From: JBHIYN01 sp041984235
Lineage (GTDB): Bacteria; Pseudomonadota; Gammaproteobacteria; Ga0077536
Assembly: GCA_041984235.1 (NCBI GenBank)
Contig: JBHIYN010000015.1
Location: 62,001-126,000 of the forward strand
Direction: 5' to 3'
Length of the DNA stretch: 64,000 nt
A model generated the notes under the pieces. That model was not told the DNA's origin. It did not search any database and saw only the letters and a program-made list of their open reading frames with translations. Positions 24,708 to 34,402 of the stretch are shown here, one piece after another; the stretch's first letter is position 1; the number at the start of each line of letters is the position of its first letter. The position numbers and the translations under genes are program-made.

Positions 24708-26795
24708 ATGAACAGGGGAATCCACCGCCTCGGCGCGCTCGTGCTCGCGCTGGGGTTGAGCGCGGCGCAGGCCGGCACCACCGTCGACGATGCGACGCTG
24801 AGCGCAACTGGCGACGGCAGCAACTGGCCCGGCTTCGGGCGCAACTATTCGGAGCAGCGCTATAGCCCGCTCACGCAGATCGACAGTACCAATGTCGCAC
24901 GTCTGGGCGTCGAGTGGGTGCTCGACCTGCCCCACGATCGATCGCTGGTCGCAACCCCGCTGGTGGTCGACGGCATCATCTATTTCACCGGCAGCTTCTC
25001 GGTCACGCGCGCGGTCGATGCCAGGAGCGGCAAGGTGCTGTGGGAATACGATCCGAAGTCGGTCGAGCACGCCGGCGACCGCCTGCGCATCATGTGGGAC
25101 CAGAACAAGGGGCCGGCGGTGTGGGGCGACAAGCTCATCATCTCGACCATCGACGGACGGCTGGTCGGCCTCAATCGCCACACCGGCGAGCAGGTGTGGG
25201 AGACCATGACCGTCGACCCGCGCCGCGCCTACTACATCACCGGCGCGCCCAAGGTCTTCCGTGGCAAGGTCCTGATCGGCAACGGTGGCACCGAGCAGGA
25301 AGCGGCGCGCGGCTACGTCACCGCCTACGATGCCGATACCGGCGAGCAGGCCTGGCGCTTCTGGATCGTGCCCGGCAACCCTGCCGATGGCTTCGAGAAC
25401 GCGGCCATGGAGATGGCGGCGAAGACCTGGACCGGTGAATGGTGGAAGGTCGGAGGCGGCGGCAACGCCTGGCACGGCTTCACCTACGACCCCGAGTTCA
25501 ACACGGTCTATATCGGCACCGGCAACGGCTCGCCGTGGAACCAGAAGATCCGCTCGCCGGGCGGCGGCGACAACCTCTTCCTGTGCTCGATAGTCGCGCT
25601 AGACGCCGATACCGGCGAGTACCGCTGGCACTACCAGACGGTGCCGGGCGAGACCTGGGACTACAACTCCAACATGGACATTGTGCTCGCTGACCTGAAG
25701 TACGGCGAGCAGACCGTGAAGGCGCTGATGCACGCACCCAAGAACGGCTTCTTCTACGTCATCAACCGCGAGAATGGCGAGCTGCTGTCGGCGGAGAAGC
25801 TCGGCAAGGTGACGTGGGCAAAGTACGTCGATCTCAAGACCGGCCGACCGGTAGAGAACCCGGCCGCGCGCTACGGCGATGGCGAGGAGCTGGTCTGGCC
25901 CAGCCCCTTCGGCACGCATAGCTGGCACGCCATGTCCTACAACCCGGACACCGGCCTGGTCTACATCCCGACCATCGAGATGCCGGCGCTGTGGCGCGAC
26001 AAGGGCATTGATTTCCAGGCCTGGAAGCCGCCGCACTTCTACGTCAACGTCGGCACCGAGTTCGGCACCGAGGACACCCCGGCCGACTACGGCGAGGGCT
26101 TCCTGACCGCCTGGGACCCGGTCAAGGGCGAGAAGGTGTGGCAGCACGAGCTGCCGCCGCAGTGGAATCCCGGCACCATGACCACCGCCGGCAATCTCGT
26201 CTTCCAGGGGCGCGCCGATGGCCGCTTCGTCGCTTACGACGCGAGCAGCGGCGAGCCGCTGTGGAGTACCGAGCTCGGGCTCGGTATCTCGTCACCGCCG
26301 GTGACCTATACCGTCGACGGCAGGCAGTACGTCTCGTTACTGGTCGGGTGGGGCGGCGCCGGGCTCATTGCCGGGTCGCTCGCCGCGCAGCACGGCTGGA
26401 AGTACGGCGTGCATCCGCGCCGGCTGTATACCTTCGCGCTGGATGCCACCGGCAAGGTACCGCCGATGCCGCCACCGGCGTTCGCGCAGCCGGTCGATCC
26501 GCCGGACTTCGAGATCGATCCCGCGCTGGCCGCCTACGGGCAGTCGATCTACGCACAGTCCTGCTTCCTGTGTCACGGCGGCGGTGCGGTGTCCGGCGGC
26601 TATGCCCCGGACCTGCGCGAATCGCCCCTGGTGCTCTCGCGACAGGCCTTCGAAGACGTCGTGCTCAAGGGCGCCAAGCGTGCCAACGGCATGCCGCGTT
26701 TCACGGCCTTCACGCAGCGCGAGCTGGACGGCCTCACGCACTACATCCGGCAGATGGCGCGCCAGGCGGTGGCCAGCCGCCAGGCCAGCCGCTGA
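24708..26795 (+). CDS. PQQ-dependent quinohemoprotein alcohol dehydrogenase (type II-like)
   Basis: A 695-residue periplasmic enzyme. A signal peptide (LGALVLALGLSAAQAG) precedes an eight-bladed propeller with repeated W-motif sequences (LDADTGEYRWHYQT, FVAYDASSGEPLW). The C-terminal cytochrome c domain carries CFLCHG near residue 620. Such enzymes oxidise alcohols to aldehydes and pass electrons through heme. The presumed catalytic Asp is in GETWDYNSNMD; the residue two after it is Asn, not the Asp of lanthanide enzymes, so calcium is expected. The vicinal Cys-Cys pair found in most family members is replaced by IMWDQNKGPAVW. The start has a GAGGGGAGA ribosome site. Confidence 0.88.
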   Translation: MNRGIHRLGALVLALGLSAAQAGTTVDDATLSATGDGSNWPGFGRNYSEQRYSPLTQIDSTNVARLGVEWVLDLPHDRSLVATPLVVDGIIYFTGSFSVTRAVDARSGKVLWEYDPKSVEHAGDRLRIMWDQNKGPAVWGDKLIISTIDGRLVGLNRHTGEQVWETMTVDPRRAYYITGAPKVFRGKVLIGNGGTEQEAARGYVTAYDADTGEQAWRFWIVPGNPADGFENAAMEMAAKTWTGEWWKVGGGGNAWHGFTYDPEFNTVYIGTGNGSPWNQKIRSPGGGDNLFLCSIVALDADTGEYRWHYQTVPGETWDYNSNMDIVLADLKYGEQTVKALMHAPKNGFFYVINRENGELLSAEKLGKVTWAKYVDLKTGRPVENPAARYGDGEELVWPSPFGTHSWHAMSYNPDTGLVYIPTIEMPALWRDKGIDFQAWKPPHFYVNVGTEFGTEDTPADYGEGFLTAWDPVKGEKVWQHELPPQWNPGTMTTAGNLVFQGRADGRFVAYDASSGEPLWSTELGLGISSPPVTYTVDGRQYVSLLVGWGGAGLIAGSLAAQHGWKYGVHPRRLYTFALDATGKVPPMPPPAFAQPVDPPDFEIDPALAAYGQSIYAQSCFLCHGGGAVSGGYAPDLRESPLVLSRQAFEDVVLKGAKRANGMPRFTAFTQRELDGLTHYIRQMARQAVASRQASR

Positions 26796-26876
26796 ACGTC
26801 TCGCCGTTACCGGGCGCACGCGGCGCCGGGTGACGGCGGCCCGTAGCGCGCCGCTCATCGCAAGGAGGGAGCAACG

Positions 26877-27902
26877 ATGCGATTCGGCATAATGTACGAT
26901 TTCCGCAACCCGCAGCGCTGGCATATGGATCCGCCGCTGTTCTACCGCGCCATGCTCGACCAGATGGTGGCAGCGGAGGATCTCGGTTTCGATCACGTCT
27001 GGCTGACCGAGCACCATTTCACTGACGACGCCTACAACCCGGTTCCTCTGGCAATGGCGTCGGCGGTAGCGGCCGTGACCCGCCGCATCCGTATCGGGAC
27101 GTTCGTGCTGCTGCTGCCGTTCATTCACCCGGTACGCGCGGCGGAGGAGGCGATCCTCGCCGACCTCGTCTCCAATGGCCGTTTCGATCTCGGCGTCGGG
27201 CAGGGCTACACGCACGACGAGTTCGACGCACTGTGCGTCGATCGCGCCGAGCGCGCGCCGCGCCTGGCCGAGGGCGTCGAGCTGATGCGCCGGCTGTTCA
27301 CGGAGGAGAAGGTCACCTTCGAAGGACGTTTCACCCGGGTCCGTGACATGACGCTGATGCCGCGCCCGGTGCAGCAGCCGCATCCGCCCCTGTGGGTCGG
27401 CGCGCGCGGACCGAAGGCGATCCGGCGTGCGGCGCGTCTCGGCGCCCATCTCCTGACCACGCTGGGGCCGGATCCGGCGCCGGCCTACCTGGAGGCCCTG
27501 CGCGAGTTCGGTCACGATCCGGGTACGTTCCGCATAGCGCAGCTGCGCATGGTCTATTGCGCGGAGTCCGAGGACCAGGCCTGGGCCGAGTGCCAGGAGC
27601 ATCTCGCGCACGTGTTCGGCTACTACGAGCGCGTGCTGGCGGAGGCCGCGGACGTCGAGGGTGACGACCAGCCGCTGCCGTTCAGCCGCCCCGAGGAGAT
27701 CCGCGAGTCGCCGCTGGCCGGCACCGCGGTCATGGTCGGCACGCCGCAGCAGGTCGCAGAGCAGCTCGATCGTTTCTGCGACAGCTTCACCTGCACCGAC
27801 TTCATCCTCTCGACCCATTTCGCCGGCATCGATCCGGCGCTCAGCGCGCGCTCGAACACGCTGTTCGCGCGCGAGGTGGCTCCGGCCTTCCGTGACCGCT
27901 GA
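26877..27902 (+). CDS. LLM-class flavin-dependent oxidoreductase
   Basis: A 341-residue luciferase-like TIM-barrel protein: MRFGIMYDFRNPQRW, FDHVWLTEHHFTDDAYNP, FVLLLPFIHPVRAAEEAILADL and RFDLGVGQGYTHDEF. It is related in layout to the enzyme at 7147-8184 but not an obvious close copy. A strong AAGGAGGGAG ribosome site precedes the ATG. It lies 81 bases downstream of the PQQ dehydrogenase on the same strand; whether they share a transcript is unclear. The substrate is unknown. Confidence 0.85.
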   Translation: MRFGIMYDFRNPQRWHMDPPLFYRAMLDQMVAAEDLGFDHVWLTEHHFTDDAYNPVPLAMASAVAAVTRRIRIGTFVLLLPFIHPVRAAEEAILADLVSNGRFDLGVGQGYTHDEFDALCVDRAERAPRLAEGVELMRRLFTEEKVTFEGRFTRVRDMTLMPRPVQQPHPPLWVGARGPKAIRRAARLGAHLLTTLGPDPAPAYLEALREFGHDPGTFRIAQLRMVYCAESEDQAWAECQEHLAHVFGYYERVLAEAADVEGDDQPLPFSRPEEIRESPLAGTAVMVGTPQQVAEQLDRFCDSFTCTDFILSTHFAGIDPALSARSNTLFAREVAPAFRDR

Positions 27903-28005
27903 GGTAGGCCGCGCGCCCGCACCGCGCCGTAGTTGACCGGTATCAGCATCGGGCATCGCGTCCTGCCCTAACCTGCAGGGGAATCGACAGACACGGAGAG
28001 ACAGG

Positions 28006-28776
28006 ATGCGGTCGGGAACGCGAACGCTGCTGGTGGGATTGTTGCTGGGCCTGGCCGGACCGGCGCAGGGCTGGAGCATCGGCGACAGCTACGTGATGGA
28101 CGTGGACTTCCACCTCAGTGGCAGATGGCACGCCTTCAACAACCTCGCTTTCGGTGACATCGACTTCACTTTCCTCCGCGACGGCGTGAAGATCGCCGAA
28201 GGGCATTTTGACCAGGGCGTCGGCGGCGGGATCAGCAAGACGCACCTGTTCACCGGGCTGCCGCTCGCGCCGCACACCTACACCGCGCAGTCGGTGGACT
28301 ACTACTTCTCGGTGCCGCTGGAGGTCACGCTGGGCACGCCGGTGACGCTGCAGGTCGAATTCAGCACCGGCATCATTCGCGGCGAGTCGGATTTCTATGC
28401 TGCCGGCAGCGGCCTGACGGGCACGCTGCAGACACTCGACATGAGCATAGACGGCGCCAACACCTCGCTCTACGCGGGCGTAACCCTGGGCACCAATCAG
28501 CCCAGCGACACCGCGGTGCCGCCGGACGAAGCGCACGCCTTCTTCGCCGACAACGACTACCCCCATGCCATAGCACGGGTGCTCGGAGTGCGGGACTTCC
28601 AGCTCCTGGTGCGTCCGGACGGGGCGCCGTTGATTGCCGACTTCGGTACGGCGCGCATCACCACGACCGTCACGGTGGTGCAGCCCGTGCCCCTGCCTGG
28701 AGCGCTGGGTCTCGCCACTGGCGCGCTTGCCGTGCTCGCCACGGCTCGCCGCCGACGCGGGACGAGCCCGGCCTGA
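28006..28776 (+). CDS. Exported protein with PEP-CTERM/VPLPA-type sorting tail
   Basis: A 256-residue protein with a signal peptide (LLVGLLLGLAGPAQGW) and a C-terminus of the exosortase type: VPLPGALGLATGALAVLATA followed by the arginine cluster RRRRG. VPLP, then a transmembrane helix, then basic residues is the layout of PEP-CTERM and its VPLPA variant. The middle is beta-rich with no domain I recognise. Proteins of this class are processed by exosortase and tied to extracellular polysaccharide. The exosortase genes are not in this window. Confidence 0.65.
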   Translation: MRSGTRTLLVGLLLGLAGPAQGWSIGDSYVMDVDFHLSGRWHAFNNLAFGDIDFTFLRDGVKIAEGHFDQGVGGGISKTHLFTGLPLAPHTYTAQSVDYYFSVPLEVTLGTPVTLQVEFSTGIIRGESDFYAAGSGLTGTLQTLDMSIDGANTSLYAGVTLGTNQPSDTAVPPDEAHAFFADNDYPHAIARVLGVRDFQLLVRPDGAPLIADFGTARITTTVTVVQPVPLPGALGLATGALAVLATARRRRGTSPA

Positions 28777-28785
28777 GCGCCGGCG

Positions 28786-28801
28786 CCGGCCACACGGCCG
28801 G
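28786..28801 (+). terminator. Possible terminator hairpin after the PEP-CTERM-type gene
   Basis: CCGGCC (28786-28791), loop ACAC, GGCCGG (28796-28801) begins 10 bases after the stop codon. Only a short GTGTTG follows, so it is a weak candidate. Confidence 0.3.
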
Positions 28802-29020
28802 TGTTGCGGGTCGCACGGGCCCACTGCAGATAAGGCGGTGGCAGGGCAGCCGTGCTCGCGCAGGGCAATGCGCGACCGGCGCGCAGGCGAACCCTGCGCG
28901 AAGCGGTTACAATCGCGCCCGCCGCACACCACGGGGCCGCTCCCGTCCGGTGCTTCGAGTGCGCTTCGCGCCCGGCATCCCCGCCCATCCCGGCACTCAC
29001 CACGCTCGCAGAGGTTCGAA

Positions 29021-30694
<1,674 letters not shown>

Positions 30695-30745
30695 GCGGGG
30701 GCGGCGTCGGCGGTGTCCGCCCGGTGCCGAACGGCGGTCGCGCAA

Positions 30746-31990
30746 TCAGTCGAGTGGCAGCGAGAGCAGGCCGTCAGCGAGCTTGGGCTCGAACCAGGTC
30801 GATTTCGGCGGCATGATGCGCCCGGCGTCGGCGATCGCGACGAGATCGTCGATGGCCGTCGGGTAGAGCGTGAAGCCGACCGCCATCTCGCCACTGTCGA
30901 CCCGCGCTGCGACCGCCTGCGGGCCGCGCGAGCCGCCGATGAAGTCGATGCGCGCATCGGTGCGCGCATCGGCGATGCCGAGCAGCGGTTTCAGCACGAG
31001 ACGCTCGAGCAGGCTGACGTCGAGGCGCGCAACCGGGTCGTCCGCAGAGGGCGCCTGGCGTGCCGCGAGAACGTACCAGGCGCCGTCCAGGTAGCAGCCG
31101 AAGTGGTGCCGCGCGTGCGGGCGTACCGGCGCGGCGCCGGGCGCTATCTCGAAGTCGGCCGCGAGGCGCTCCAGTAGCTGCGCCGGCGTCAGGCCGTTGA
31201 GGTCGCGCAGCACGCGGTTGTACTCGAGGATCTCGAGTTCGTCGTCGGCGAAGCTGACGGCCAGGAAGCCGTGCCACGCGGCCTGCCCGTCGTCGCCGGG
31301 ATGGACCAGGCGGCGCGCGGCGGCGACCCGTGCCGCGGCGGCCGAGCGATGGTGGCCGTCGGCAATGTAGAGGGCTTCCATGGCGTCAAAGCGCGCGGTA
31401 ATTCGCGCGATCGCGTCGGGCGCGGTGATCGGCCAGGTTTCGTGCCGCCAGCCGTCGACCTCGGCACTGTCGGCGGCCGGCGCCGCGGTGGCGGTACCGA
31501 GCAGTGACGCCAGGGTGTCGTCGGCGCGATGCACCAGCAGCACCGGCCCCGTGATCGCGCCGACTGCTTCGATTTGGCGCACGCGGTCGTTCTCCTTGGC
31601 CGGGCGGGTCAGCTCGTGGCGCCGGATACGCCCGGCCTCGTACGCTGCGACCGAGGCGGCGAGTGCAATACCGGTCTGGCTGCGGTCGCCGTTGCCGACG
31701 CGATAGGCGTAGTAGGCCGGCGCGTGGTCGCGCAGCAGCACGCCCTCCGCCTGCAGGCGGGCGAGGTTCTGCGCCGCGCGCATGTAGACCGCCTCGTCGT
31801 AGGGATCAGTGCCGGCGGGCAGGTCAATCTCGGCACGCGAGACGTGCAGGAAGGAATGCGGCCGGCCGGCGGCCAGCGCGCGCGCCTCGGCAGTGTCGAG
31901 TACGTCGTAGGGGGGTGCGGCAACCTCGGCGGCCTGGCCGGGGGCCGGGCGCAGAGCGGCGAAGGGGCGGGCGAGAAACGACGAATCCAT
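30746..31990 (-). CDS. DUF1015 family protein
   Basis: A 414-residue protein of the DUF1015 (SpoIIID-like annotation, COG4198) family. Recognisable segments are AAPPYDVLDTAEARALA, RRHELTRPAKENDRVRQIEAVGAITGPVLLVH and LYIADGHHRSAAAARVA. The start is the ATG at 31990 (MDSSFLARPFAALRP); the frame stays open upstream but the family begins here. Members are often next to serine biosynthesis genes, and the function is not settled. It is convergent with ettA and divergent from the CoA-transferase. Confidence 0.85.
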   Translation of the reverse strand: MDSSFLARPFAALRPAPGQAAEVAAPPYDVLDTAEARALAAGRPHSFLHVSRAEIDLPAGTDPYDEAVYMRAAQNLARLQAEGVLLRDHAPAYYAYRVGNGDRSQTGIALAASVAAYEAGRIRRHELTRPAKENDRVRQIEAVGAITGPVLLVHRADDTLASLLGTATAAPAADSAEVDGWRHETWPITAPDAIARITARFDAMEALYIADGHHRSAAAARVAAARRLVHPGDDGQAAWHGFLAVSFADDELEILEYNRVLRDLNGLTPAQLLERLAADFEIAPGAAPVRPHARHHFGCYLDGAWYVLAARQAPSADDPVARLDVSLLERLVLKPLLGIADARTDARIDFIGGSRGPQAVAARVDSGEMAVGFTLYPTAIDDLVAIADAGRIMPPKSTWFEPKLADGLLSLPLD

Positions 31991-32130
31991 GGTGCAGCGG
32001 GCAACGAGCGTTCGAACGGGACTCGGTGCGGGTGCCGCACCGGGGCGGCGCATGATAGCAGGCCCCGGCACGTGCCCCCCGTGGCGCGGCAATTTCGCTA
32101 CACTGCGGCTGCCATCAACGAGGGGAGAGC

Positions 32131-33342
32131 ATGGACAAGCAAGCGTTCTACGCCAGTGCTCGCGACGATCTGCGCGGACCGCTGCACGACGTGGTCGTGA
32201 TCGAGGCGACCACCACCTGGGCCGGACCCATGGCCGGCTGCATGCTGGCCGATCTCGGTGCGACCGTGATCAAGGTCGAGCACCCGGCCGGCGAAGTCGG
32301 CCGCATGCTGCCGCCCTACCTGCCGGACTCGAAGCTGACCGTGCCGCACGAGACGGTCAACCGTAACAAGAAGAACGTGTCGCTCGACCTGCGCCAGCCG
32401 CGCGGGCGCGAGCTGTTCCTCGCGCTGTGCGGCGGGGCCGACATCGTGGTCGAGAACTTCAAGCCGGGCACCCTGGCCGGCTGGGGGGTGGGTTATGCCG
32501 ACGTTGCCGCGGTCAAGGCCGACATCATCTACGTCTCGATCAGTGGCTACGGCCAGTTCGGGCCTTACTCCGATCGACCCGGCTACGACCCGATCGCGCA
32601 GAACTTCAGCGGCTGGAGCTCGATCAACGGGCAGCCCGGCACCGGGCCGACCAAGGCGCCGACCTTCCTCGGCGACGATCTCGGCGGGCTGCACGGTGCG
32701 CTGGGTGCGCTGGCCGCCCTGCAGCACCGCCAGCGCACCGGCGAGGGGCAGCACGTCGACGTCGCGCTGGTCGACGGCCTCATGTTCCAGAGCAACGGGC
32801 ACCTGACTTCCGGGGCGCTCGGCATTCCGATCCCGCGCATGGGCAACCAGTTCGCGATTGCCGCACCGATCAACAACTATCCGTGCAGCGACGGCAGCGT
32901 CTACGGCGGGGTGCTGCTCGACAGCCACTGGCAGGCCCTTTGCCGGCACATCGGCCGCGACGACCTGGCCGGTCTCAAGGCCGCCGAACGGCTGGCCCGG
33001 CGCGACGAGGTCGACGGCGTCGTCGCCGCCTGGTGCGAGGCGCGCACGACGGCCGAGGTGGTCGAGGAATTCAACGCCATCGGCCTCGCCATCACGCGGG
33101 TCAACACCTACGAGGAGGCGGGCCGGGATGCCCACGTGCGCGAGCGCGACATGTTGCAGCCGACGCGACTGAGCGACGGCAGCGAGGCCCCGCTGACCGG
33201 GCCGGCCGCCAAGTTCTCGCGCACCCCGACCCGGATTCGCGAAGCCGCTCCGACCCTGGGGCAGCACAATGCCGAAATCTACGGCAAGCTCGGCCTGTCG
33301 GCCGCCGACATCGAGCAATTGCAGCGCGACGGCATCATCTGA
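32131..33342 (+). CDS. CaiB/BaiF (class III) CoA-transferase
   Basis: A 403-residue class III CoA-transferase: DVVVIEATTTWAGPMAGCMLADLGATVIKVEHP at the start, RNKKNVSLDLRQPRGRELF, GYGQFGPYSDRPGYD, and the catalytic Asp in FLGDDLGGLHGALG near residue 188. These enzymes move CoA between carboxylic acids with a transient glutamyl or aspartyl anhydride. GAGGGGAGAGC precedes the ATG. It is followed 24 bases later by a RidA-fold gene, so the two probably form a small operon. The acid activated cannot be told from sequence. Confidence 0.9.
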   Translation: MDKQAFYASARDDLRGPLHDVVVIEATTTWAGPMAGCMLADLGATVIKVEHPAGEVGRMLPPYLPDSKLTVPHETVNRNKKNVSLDLRQPRGRELFLALCGGADIVVENFKPGTLAGWGVGYADVAAVKADIIYVSISGYGQFGPYSDRPGYDPIAQNFSGWSSINGQPGTGPTKAPTFLGDDLGGLHGALGALAALQHRQRTGEGQHVDVALVDGLMFQSNGHLTSGALGIPIPRMGNQFAIAAPINNYPCSDGSVYGGVLLDSHWQALCRHIGRDDLAGLKAAERLARRDEVDGVVAAWCEARTTAEVVEEFNAIGLAITRVNTYEEAGRDAHVRERDMLQPTRLSDGSEAPLTGPAAKFSRTPTRIREAAPTLGQHNAEIYGKLGLSAADIEQLQRDGII

Positions 33343-33366
33343 TCGCGTTCATTCGAGGAGAGTCCC

Positions 33367-33759
33367 ATGAGCAAGCGTATCGTTCCCCCCTCCATGCAGC
33401 ACTTCTACGACGGCTATCACTTTGCCCCGGCGGTGGTCGACGGCAAGCACCTGCGCTGTTCCGGGGTCATCGGCGTCAATCTCGGCGATGGCAGCGTGCC
33501 GCAGGATCCACGTACCCAGTTCACCCTCGCCTTCGACAACCTCGCCGAGGTGCTGAAGGCCGGCGGCGCGGACTTCGCCGACATCACGGAGATGACCACG
33601 TTTCACGTCGAGCTGCAGAAGCACCTGGAGACCTTCATGGCGGTCAAGGACGAGTACGTCCGGGAGCCGTATCCCGCGTGGACGGCGATAGGCACCACCG
33701 AGCTGGCGCTGCCCGGTGGCCTGGTCGAGATCCGGGTAACGGCGCGCCTGAAAAAGTAA
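33367..33759 (+). CDS. RidA-fold protein lacking the deaminase arginine
   Basis: A 130-residue YjgF/YER057c/UK114 family protein, with the typical core TQFTLAFDNLAEVLKAGGADFADITEMTTF and C-terminal LALPGGLVEIRVTARL. In true RidA imine deaminases the segment before the last strand reads YPARTxV with an essential Arg. Here it is YPAWTAI, so the Arg is Trp. It thus belongs with the Rid subfamilies not expected to hydrolyse 2-aminoacrylate-type imines. It sits in an operon with a CoA-transferase and its stop faces the next gene's stop 3 bases away. Confidence 0.85.
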   Translation: MSKRIVPPSMQHFYDGYHFAPAVVDGKHLRCSGVIGVNLGDGSVPQDPRTQFTLAFDNLAEVLKAGGADFADITEMTTFHVELQKHLETFMAVKDEYVREPYPAWTAIGTTELALPGGLVEIRVTARLKK

Positions 33760-33762
33760 GCG

Positions 33763-34170
33763 TTACTCGAGGTTGAGCACGTCTTCCGCGGCGTGCCCGA
33801 CCAGTGCCGTGATGCGCCAGTTGCCCTCGACGCGGGTCAGCGTATACGTGGCGCCGAGGCGCTCGAGGATGTCGTCCTCGCCCTGGTAGCGTACCCACAG
33901 CACACTGGTCAGGGCAGTGGCGTCGTCGAACACGCGGATCTGCTGACGTTCGATCGCGCTGCGGGTGAAGCCGGCCTTCGTCAGGGCCTGCATGATGCCG
34001 CCGAAGACCTGCTCGAAATCGGCGTCATCGGCGATCAGCCGCACGCCCTCGCGCGTGGTCAGCAGCAGCGGGAGATGAAAGCACCCGCGAAAGCCCTCCA
34101 GGTCGAGTTCGGAGAATTTCTGCGCGACGCGTCCGTACAGCGCCCTGATGTCGGCCTCGGGATGGCTCAT
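33763..34170 (-). CDS. NTF2-like small protein, unknown function
   Basis: A 135-residue protein with an NTF2-fold layout: ADIRALYGRVAQKFSELDLEGFRGCFHLPLLL (first helices), LIADDADFEQVFGGIMQALTKAGF, then strands ending LGATYTLTRVEGNWRITALVGH. It resembles the DUF6841/SnoaL-like proteins found in many proteobacteria, which lack a known role. It is a single gene with a perfect TATAAT on its own strand about 55 bases upstream. Confidence 0.65.
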   Translation of the reverse strand: MSHPEADIRALYGRVAQKFSELDLEGFRGCFHLPLLLTTREGVRLIADDADFEQVFGGIMQALTKAGFTRSAIERQQIRVFDDATALTSVLWVRYQGEDDILERLGATYTLTRVEGNWRITALVGHAAEDVLNLE

Positions 34171-34223
34171 GCTGTGCTCCTGCTTGACTTCCCGGCCACG
34201 CCAGCCGCCCCGGGGTCGCGCCG

Positions 34224-34229
34224 ATTATA
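34224..34229 (-). promoter_or_regulatory. -10 hexamer (TATAAT) upstream of the NTF2-like gene
   Basis: ATTATA on the plus strand reads TATAAT leftwards, matching the sigma-70 consensus exactly and placed 54 bases before the ATG at 34170. The -35 position has no good match. Confidence 0.4.
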
Positions 34230-34402
34230 CGGAACGTGGCGCCAGGCGAGCGAACCGGATGGCTCGCGACCGGCACCGGGGCCGGCCAGTCGCCTGCACG
34301 CCGACGGTGCATCGGGAAAACGCCGCCGCAAGCGCTGTCGCGATCGGGTAAAGTTGCGCGCTCCCCGCCGATCGGGGCTTGCCTCTCGCACGGAGCTGCA
34401 CC

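Noticed and set aside
26337..28079. Long open frame on the minus strand opposite the PQQ dehydrogenase end and the LLM gene
   Set aside because: Arg/His/Ala-rich translation typical of antisense frames in GC-rich DNA; the plus-strand genes have clear motifs.
28634..29020. Upstream extension of the EttA frame
   Set aside because: It overlaps the end of the PEP-CTERM-type gene in another frame and has no homology to ABC-F proteins; the TTG at 29021 matches the family start.
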